From assembly GCF_036002945.1 (NCBI RefSeq), contig NZ_CP108529.1, positions 9,171,001-9,235,000 of the forward strand: DNA of 64,000 nucleotides, read 5' to 3'. A program made the position numbers and the translations under genes. The stretch comes from Streptomyces sp. NBC_01224 (GTDB lineage: Bacteria; Actinomycetota; Actinomycetes; Streptomycetales; Streptomycetaceae). Shown piece after piece: positions 17,895-25,900 of this stretch (position 1 is its first letter; every line of letters begins with the position of its first letter). Under the pieces are notes generated by a model, which saw only the letters and a list, made by a program, of their open reading frames with translations, was not told where the DNA came from and searched no databases.

Positions 17895-18455
17895 TCACGA
17901 ACCGTCACGAGACGTTACCGAGAATGGCTCAGTTTCATCGAAACTTTCCGTGTACCGCTTCGTGAAGCGCCCGAAAAGCCTCCGCAGGGCGATACCTGCG
18001 ATTCCGAGCGGAACCATTGCTGCTGAGATGAGCAGCAAAAGCAAATCGATAGTGTTCCTGGTGAGGGTATTCCAGTAGCCGAGGTCCGAGGGAAGGGCGA
18101 CTGTGCCGGTATCGTTCGGGTCGTACACGACTACCATGGTGTAGCCGTCCCTCACCTGATGTGTCTTAAATTGCAGCGGCGATTCAACGGAACGCCCGCC
18201 GGGCGGGGAAAAGCGCACCCAGCAGGTGACAGACAGCTCGCCACCATTTTCGTCATGGAGGGCTTGCTGGCATCTCGTGACATTCGCGTTGGTCTGAACC
18301 CCGTGGCTCTTCAAGGTAGATATCACCTTGCTGTGGTTCGGTATGATGAATATCGCGATCGTGACGGAACCGCACAGCCCCACAATGATCATGGCGATTG
18401 ATGTGATCGTTAGGTATCTGAGCAGATTGCGTGGACGTGCGGGCTTCGTACTCAT
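17895..18455 (-). CDS. DUF3592-like membrane protein
   Basis: 186 residues with two membrane helices (about 13-36 and 136-160) around an extracytoplasmic domain of about 95 residues. The domain reads like DUF3592: NANVTRCQQALHDENGGELS, a Cys pair, and HQVRDGYTMVVVYDPNDTGT. The ATG has AGGGAG about 9 bases upstream, a good start. Codon usage is less extreme in GC than its neighbours. It is flanked on both sides by mobile-element or gene fragments but its frame is intact. The molecular role is unknown. Confidence 0.8.
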   Translation of the reverse strand: MSTKPARPRNLLRYLTITSIAMIIVGLCGSVTIAIFIIPNHSKVISTLKSHGVQTNANVTRCQQALHDENGGELSVTCWVRFSPPGGRSVESPLQFKTHQVRDGYTMVVVYDPNDTGTVALPSDLGYWNTLTRNTIDLLLLLISAAMVPLGIAGIALRRLFGRFTKRYTESFDETEPFSVTSRDGS

Positions 18456-18535
18456 CGGCTCCCTGACGTAATTGAATCAGTCGATACTGCTCTACCCCGT
18501 CCATCCGGGGATCGATCGTCTCAGCTCACTCCGGG

Positions 18536-18988
18536 ATGTCGGTCGTGGAGTGGAACCGTGAGCTCATCACCGTCCCGAGCGATCCGAAGGCCCAACCGCC
18601 CACCATTCACCCCACGCGCAGCTTCGCGCTCCTTCAGGCTGCCGAGTACGACGCGGTGGTATCGGTCACGCGGGTCGGCCCTGCCTACTTGTTCTCGGTG
18701 TCGGCGCCGCGAGGCGCCCGTGCAGACGCCGCAGCGGACCAAGCAGCCCACGATGTGCTGGTGGCCCTGTACCCGGCCAAGCGCGCAAGCGTGGACCGAC
18801 GGCTGAGCAGCCAGTTGTCCGCGATTCCCAGCGGCCCCGGCAAGCAGGCGGGCATTCGCGTGGGAGCCGAGGTCGCCCGCCGGCTGATCAGCCTGCGATC
18901 CCATGATGGGTCCTCGACCAAGCCGCCGCCGTTCAGTCCCCGCAACGTGGCCGGCGGCTACCGGCCCACACCGCCCGACTTCCCCACA
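18536..18988 (+). pseudogene. Vanadium-dependent haloperoxidase / PAP2-like N-terminal fragment
   Basis: The frame reads VVEWNRELITVPSDPKAQPP, HPTRSFALLQAAEYDAVVSV, SAPRGARADAAADQAAHDVL and NVAGGYRPTPPDFPTPP, matching the front of actinobacterial vanadium haloperoxidase-related phosphatase-fold proteins. The extreme N-terminus and the whole C-terminal catalytic part are missing. At about 18990 the sequence switches abruptly to a recombinase. Confidence 0.7.
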
Positions 18989-18990
18989 CC

Positions 18991-19572
18991 GCCCCGCTCA
19001 GCACCATCGACAGCGAGAAACGCTGGGCCGACGCCCGGCGCCTCCTCAACGACGACACGCTGCCGCCCCCTGACCGCGTCGCCGGACTACTGCTGATCCT
19101 CTACGCACGAAAGATTGCCACCATCAGCCAGCTCACCGTCGACGACGTCCACATCGACGACGACACCGCCTCCATCACGTTCGGCACCTCACCGGTCGTC
19201 CTCCCCGCGCCGCTGGCCAGCCTGGTCCGCGAGCTCCTCGCGACCCGCCGAGGCAAGGCCAAGATCGGCACCCCGGACGACGTCCCCTGGCTGTTCCCGG
19301 GAGGGCACCCCGGGCGCCCTCTCACCGACAGCCAGATCGCCAAGCGCCTCCACAAGATCGGAATCCGGCCCAAACAGGATCGATCCAGCGCGCTGTTCAC
19401 TTTCGCGACCGAACTCCCCGCCGCGATCCTCGCCCGGATGCTCGGGGCCCACATCAAAGTCGCCGTCCAATGGCAGCAGGCATCAGCTGGGGACTGGGCT
19501 GCCTACGCCGCAGACGTCAGCCTCCGATCAAGCGCCGCATCAGCACCCAGCACCCCAACCGCGCCTCGATAG
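18991..19572 (+). pseudogene. Tyrosine recombinase/integrase-like C-terminal fragment
   Basis: The open frame from about 18991 to TAG 19570-19572 has no start codon of its own: DSEKRWADARRLLNDDTLPP, LLLILYARKIATISQLTVDD, PWLFPGGHPGRPLTDSQIAK. It resembles the C-terminal part of Streptomyces site-specific recombinase/integrase proteins that follow plasmid-like or telomere-proximal loci. The catalytic pattern (R..HxxR..Y) is not clear. It is 5' truncated at the haloperoxidase junction. Confidence 0.6.
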
Positions 19573-19584
19573 CAAGGAAGCAGC

Positions 19585-19877
19585 ATGAACAGCGACAACA
19601 CCTGGGTGACCTCGGCCGGCGGACCCTTGATCCTCATTCCCCAGTCCGTCTGCCACCACTGGACACGATGGAACTCAGGCCCGGCGCCTGGCACATGGAG
19701 GCGGCCCGGGTCCGCTCCGCCGCGTCCTTCTTCTTCGGCGACCCGGATTTCCCGCCCGGGACCGCCACGCTGGACTGCGCCCTGGTGATGTGCGACGTGC
19801 AGGCCGGCCGGCACCCCTGCCCGGGCACGGCCGCCTCCGCCCGAACCCGCGCGACGAGCCGTGCCCGGAGCGCCTGA
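19585..19877 (+). pseudogene. Imm21-type immunity protein remnant
   Basis: Begins with a good ATG and reads DNTWVTSAGGPLILIPQSVC followed by HHW, the signature start of Imm21 immunity proteins of polymorphic toxin systems. After about 28 residues the similarity ends. A second frame (MELRPGAWHMEAARV) continues to about 19877 and may be a C-terminal piece after a deletion. Full-length Imm21 is much longer, so this is nonfunctional. Confidence 0.6.
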
Positions 19878-19906
19878 CGGAGCCGAACCTCCGCTGACCC
19901 TATAGT
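19875..19906 (+). promoter_or_regulatory. Candidate promoter of the polyketide synthase gene
   Basis: TATAGT at 19901-19906 is close to a housekeeping -10 element. TGACGG at 19875-19880 is a weak -35 with 20-base spacing. The megasynthase start at 19948 follows by about 40 bases. Confidence 0.35.
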
Positions 19907-19947
19907 CGTTGGGTGTCGGGGGACCCGGGAGCACAAGAGGGGTACGC

Positions 19948-22900
19948 ATGGCGGAGGTTCGCGCGGAACTGGTCCGCCCGTTGGCCGAGGTGCTGAGGGC
20001 GCACGCTGCACGCACGGGCGAGAGGACCGCCTTCCGGGACGGGCAACGGGAGGTGACCTGGGCACAGTTGGAACGCCGGACGGCCCGTGTCGCGGGGCAT
20101 CTGGCACGGCTGGGCGTACGCCGCGGGGACCGGGTGCTGCTCTGCCTGCCCAGCCGGGTGGAAATGGTGGAGAGCTGCCTGGCGGCCCTGCGGGCCGGCG
20201 CCGTCGGAGTGCCACTGGACCCGGGAGCGGCCGACGACGAACTGGCCCACGTCCTCGGCGACAGCGGCGCGGTGGCGACCGTGGCCGAGGCGCCGCTCCT
20301 CGAACGGCTGACGCGGGTGGCGGCCGGGCGCCGCCCGCTGCGGGTGAGCGTGGTCGTGGGCACGGTGGCACCGTCGCCCGGGCCGCCCGCGGACGTGGTG
20401 CCGTACGAGGAACTCGCCGGGACCGACGCGCCAGGACCGCCGCGCGACGACCTCGGCCTGGACGAGCCGGCGTGGATCCTCTACACCTCCGGCACCACCG
20501 GCACGCGCAAGGGCGCGGTGACGAGCCAGCGGGCGGCGCTGTGGTCGACCGCCGCCGCCTACGCACCGCTCCTCGGCATGTCCGAGCGGGACCGGCTGCT
20601 GTGGCCGCTGCCGGTGCACCACGCCTACGCGCATTCGCTGTGCGTCGTCGCGGTGGTCGCCACCGGCGCGAGCGCCTGCCTCCTGGACCGGGGTGTGGAC
20701 GTCGTGGAGGCTCTGCGGCGACAGCCGCCCGACGAGCCCTTCACGATGCTGGCCGGGGTCCCGGCCACCTACCACCTGCTGGTGAGCGCACTGCGCCGGA
20801 CCCGGCCGGTCCCCGGCGGGTTGCGGGTGTGCGTCACCGCCGGAGCACCCTGCCCCGCGGAACTGCGCGCCTCGATGGAGGAGTTGCTCGGCGCACCGCT
20901 GCTGGACGGCTACGGCGCCACCGAGACCAGCGGCAAGATCGCGCTCGCCCGGCCCGGCACGCCGGGCCCGGACCGCGTGCCGCAGCCGCTGCCCGGCGTC
21001 GACGTCCGGATCGCCCACCCGGTCTCCGCGGACACCGTCTCGGACGGCGACGAGGGCGAGATCTGGGTGCGAGGCCCCGGTCTGATGAGCGGCTACCACA
21101 ACCGCCCCGACAGCACGGCGCAGGTCCTGCGGGACGGCTGGTACCGCACCGGCGACCTCGGCCACCGCACACCGGGCGGTGGGCTGCGGGTCACCGGTCG
21201 CGTGGGCGACCTGATCATCCGCGGCGGCCAGAACGTCAACCCGGTGGAAGTGGAGCAGGTGCTGCTGTCCTGCCCCGGAGTCGCGGACGCGGCGGTCGTC
21301 GGCCGCTCCCACGACGTGCTGGGAGAGGTCCCGGTGGCGTTCGTCGTCCCCGGCCCGCAGGGCACCGACCTCGCCGGACTGCGGGCCGCGTGCCGCAAGC
21401 GGCTGTCCGCGTTCAAGGTGCCGGACGAGATCCGGCCGAGCGCTTCCCTGCCCCGCACCTCCTCCGGCAAGATCCGACGGACCGTCCTCGCCGCCCGGCT
21501 GGCCGAGGCCCTCGCACACGACGGCGCGAACACCCGCGCCGGGCTGCGCGCCAGGTTGCTCGCACTGCCCGCCCGGGAGCGGCGCCGCACCGTGCTGCGC
21601 CTCGTCCTCGACGCCACGGCCGAGGCGGACGAGGCGCGGGGGACCCAACCCGACCCCGAACAGACCTTCGCCGACCTGGGACTCGGCTCCCTCCAGGGTG
21701 TGCTGCTGCGCGACCGGCTCGGGACGGCCACCGGCCTCGACCTGCCCTCGACCCTGGTCTTCGACCGTCCGACACCGGACGCGGTGGCCGGCTTCCTGCA
21801 CGACGCGCTGCTCGGCGCACCGCCCCCGGCGGCCCGCCCGGCCGGGCCCGGCACCCGCGGTGACGCCCCGCCGCCCGACGAGCCGGTGGCCGTCGTCGCG
21901 ATGGCCTGCCGCTTCCCGGGACCCGTGGACGACGTCCGCACCCCGGAGGAGCTGTGGCGGCTGCTCGCCGACGGAGCGGACGCCACCTCCGGGTTCCCCG
22001 TCGACCGGGGCTGGGACCTGGCCGCCCTCTACGACCCCGACCCCGACCGACCGGGCACCTCGGTCACCCGGCGCGGCGGGTTCCTGCGCCGGGCCGCCGA
22101 CTTCGACGCGGCCTTCTTCGGCATGTCCCCCCGGGAGGCGCTGGCCACCGACCCCCAGCAGCGGCTGCTGCTGGAGACCGCCTGGGAGGTCGTGGAACGG
22201 GCGGGCCTCGCCCCCACCGCCCTGCGCGGCAGCGACACCGGTGTCTTCGTCGGAGTGATGCACGGCGACTACGGCGGCCGTCTGCTGCACCGAGGGGGCC
22301 ACGCGTACGAGGCCCACCTCGCGCTCGGATCCGCCGGCAGCGTGGCCTCCGGGCGCATCGCCTACACCCTTGGCCTGGAGGGGCCCGCGGTGACCGTGGA
22401 CACGGCCTGCTCCTCGTCGCTGGTGGCCATGGACTGGGCGGCGCGGGCGCTGCGCTCGGGACAGTGCTCCCTCGCCGTGGCCGGCGGCGCCACCGTCATG
22501 GCCAGCCCGGTGCCGTTCGTCGCGTTCAGCAGGCTGCGCGCACTCTCCCCGGACGGCCGCTGCAAGCCGTTCTCCGCCGCGGCCGACGGAACCGCCTGGG
22601 GCGAGGGCGTCGGACTGGTCCTGCTGGAACGGCTCGCTGACGCACGGCGCAACAACCATCCGGTGCTCGCCGTGCTCCGCGGCTCCGCCGTCAACGCAGA
22701 CGGCGCGTCCAACGGCCTGACCGCGCCCAGCGGACCCGCCCAGGAGCGGCTGATCGGCGACGCCCTGGCCGCCGCCGGGCTCACCCCGGCCGAGATCGAT
22801 GCCGTGGAGGCGCACGGTACCGGCACCCCGCTCGGCGACCCCGTCGAGGCCCGTGCGCTCCTCGCCGCCTACGGGCACGACCGCCCGGCCGACCGGCCCC

Positions 22901-25900
22901 TGTGGCTCGGATCCCTCAAGTCCAACCTCGGACACACCCAGGCCGCGGCCGGTGTCGCCGGGGTCATCAAGACCGTGCTGGCGATGCGGCACGGCGTGCT
23001 GCCGCGCACGCTGCACCTCGACGAGCCGTCCCCCGGGGTCGACTGGTCCTCCGGCGCCGTACGGCCACTGACCCGGGAGCAGCCGTGGCGGCCCGCCCCC
23101 GGGCAGCCCCGCCGCGCCGCGGTGTCGGCCTTCGGCATCGGCGGCACCAACGCTCATGTGATCCTGGAGGAGGCCGTCGTGGAGCGGGACGCGGGGGAGC
23201 CCGGCGGTACCCCGGCCGCTCCGCACCCGCCGCTCCTGCTGTCCGGCGCCGACGCGGGCGCTCTGCGGGCCCAGGCACGGCGTACGGCCGCGTTCCTCCG
23301 GGAGCGGCCCGAACAGCCCCTCGGGGACGTGGTGTTCTCCGCCGCCACCGCACGGGCCGCGCTCCGGTACCGGGCGGCGGTACCTGCGGACGACCGCGCC
23401 GGCCTGCTGAGCGGACTGGACGGGCTCGCCGCCGGGACGACGGCGCCCGAACCGGTTCGTACGGGCCCACGGCTGGCCCTGCTCTTCACCGGCCAGGGTG
23501 CCGCACGGCCGGGCCTCGGCAGGGAACTGCACGCCGCCTACCCGGTCTTCGCCGACGCCTTCGACGCGCTGTGCGGCCGGTTCGACGCCGTCGGCGTGGG
23601 GGACCGGCCGCTGCGCGAGAGCCTGTGGCCCGAGCCGGGCAAGGCCGCCGACGCCCTCGACCGGACCGATGTCGTCCAGGCCGGCCTGTTCGCGTTCGAG
23701 GTCGCCCTGTTCAGGCTGCTCGCCTCCTGGGGAGTGCGGCCCGACGTCCTGGCCGGACACTCCGTCGGGGAGCTGGCCGCGGCGCACACCGCCGGGATCC
23801 TCACCGAGGACGACGCCGTCGGTCTGGTCGCCGCCCGGGGCCGGCTGATGCAGCGCCTTCCGGCCGGCGGCGCCATGGTCGTCCTGGATGCCACCGAGGA
23901 GGAGGCGACGGCGGAACTCGCGAGGACCCCGGCCGCGGCCGGGCCGGTGGCGGTCGCGGCGGTGAACGGCCCCCGGTCGGTCGTCGTCTCCGGGGCGGAG
24001 CCGGCGGTGGCGGCGGTGGCGGCACGCTTCGAGGCCCGCGGGCGCCGCACCGAACGCCTGCGGACCAGTCACGCCTTCCACTCTCCGCTGGTCGAACCGG
24101 CGCTGGCGGAGTTCGCCCGGGCCATGTCGCGCGCCGCCTTCCACGAGCCCCGCATCCCGGTCGTCTCGGCCCTCACGGGGCGCCCGGCCACCGGGGACGA
24201 CCTGCGCTCACCGGCCTACTGGGTCCGCCACGCCCGTGAGACGGTGCGCTTCGCCGACGCCGTGCGCCACCTCGCGGACGAAGCGGGGGTGACCGCCTTC
24301 GCCGAGGCCGGTCCCGGCGCCCACCTCACCTCGGCCGCGCTGAGCACCGTCGGGGAGCCCGGGGACCGCGTGTTCACCGCGACGACCAGGCCCGGCCACC
24401 CGGAGCCCGGCACGCTCCTGGCGGCACTCGCCCGGCTGCATGTGCACGGCCTCCCGGTCGACTGGGAGGCGGTCCGTCAGGGGCACCCGGGCCCGCCCGC
24501 CCGGCGGATAGGCCTGCCCACCTACCCCTTCCAACGCGAGCGCCACTGGCTGGCCGAGCCCTCCGCCACCGCGGCAGGCCCCGCGGACACGACCGCGCAC
24601 GCCACCGGCCACCCGGTGGTGACCGCGACGACGAGCCTCCCGGACACGGACCGCCTGCTGAGCACCGGCCACCTGTCGGAGGCCGGGCAGCCCTGGCTGC
24701 GCGACCACGTCGTGCACGGCCGGGTGCTGGTGCCCGCCACCGTCCTCGCCGACCTGGCGCTCCACACCGGCGCGGCCTGCGGCCTGACGGAACTGGAGGA
24801 GCTGACGCTGCTGCTCCCGCTGCACCTGTCCGGCTCCGACGAGCGCGTCGAGGTGCAGGTGATGCTCGGCGCGCCGGACCCGTCCGGCTGCAGGACCGTC
24901 GACCTGCACGCGCGCCCCGGGGACGGCGGCCCCCTCGGGGCGTGGACCCACCACGCCACCGGCCGTCTGGGACCGCCGGCCGGCGGTCCCGGCCCGGCGC
25001 ACGGCGACGAGGAGTCCTGGCCGCCCCCGGACGCGGTGCCCGTCGACCTGACCGGAGCCTACGAGCGCGTGGCAGAGGCGGGTCACGCGTACGGCCCGGC
25101 GTTCCGCTGCGTGCGGGCGATGTGGCGGCAGGGCGACGACCTGCTGGCCGACGTACGGCTTCCCGACGAGGCCGTGGCCGAGGCGCAGCGCTACGGCCTC
25201 CATCCCGCGCTGTTCGACGCCGCCCTGCACGCGTCGCTGCTGCTCCCTGCGGATCCGGGACAGCCCGGCGGGACCGGCCGGCTGCCGTTCGCCTGGCGGG
25301 GCGTCAGCCGCCACGCTGCGGGCGTCACCGCCCTGCGGGTCCGGCTCCGCCCCACCGGGGACCACACCGTCGCGGCGGACCTCACCGATCCGGCCGGGCG
25401 GCCGGTGCTGCGGGTGGCGGAACTGACCACCCGCGCGGTACCCGCCCCCGACGGCACCGGCGGGATGCCGCGGCCCGAGCCGCTGTACCGGCCGCACTGG
25501 ACGCCCGCCGACCCGGCCCGCTCGGCCTCGCCCGCCTGGGAGGTGGGCACGCCGGATGACCTCGGCCTGGCCGCGGCGTTGTCCGGCGCCGGGCTGCCCA
25601 CGTCGGCCGCGGACACGGCCCCGGGCGGCGGCGCGTCCGTCCCCGGGCCACCGGAGCCCGGGGTGCCCTCTGCGGCGGCCGCCCCCGCCCTCGTCGTCTC
25701 CCTGGCCCCGACCGGCCCGTCCACCGGCCCGGTGGCCGGCACGCACGGCCTGGTCACGCGGGCCCTGGAGCTGCTGCGCGGTCGGCTGCCCGCCCTGGCC
25801 CCGGGAACGCGCCTGGTCCTGGTGACCCGGGGTGCCACCGGCGCGGACCCCGACCTGGCCGCCTCCGCGGTCTGGGGGCTGGCGCGCAGCGCCCAGTCCG

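Noticed and set aside
19909..19947. GTG 19909 as the PKS start
   Set aside because: It adds 13 residues without similarity; ATG 19948 has a good AGAGGGG ribosome binding site and begins the ligase-like sequence.
19900..24144. Very long open frame on the minus strand opposite the PKS
   Set aside because: It is the GC-rich antisense shadow of the megasynthase; no domain motifs, while the plus strand carries all PKS motifs in order.
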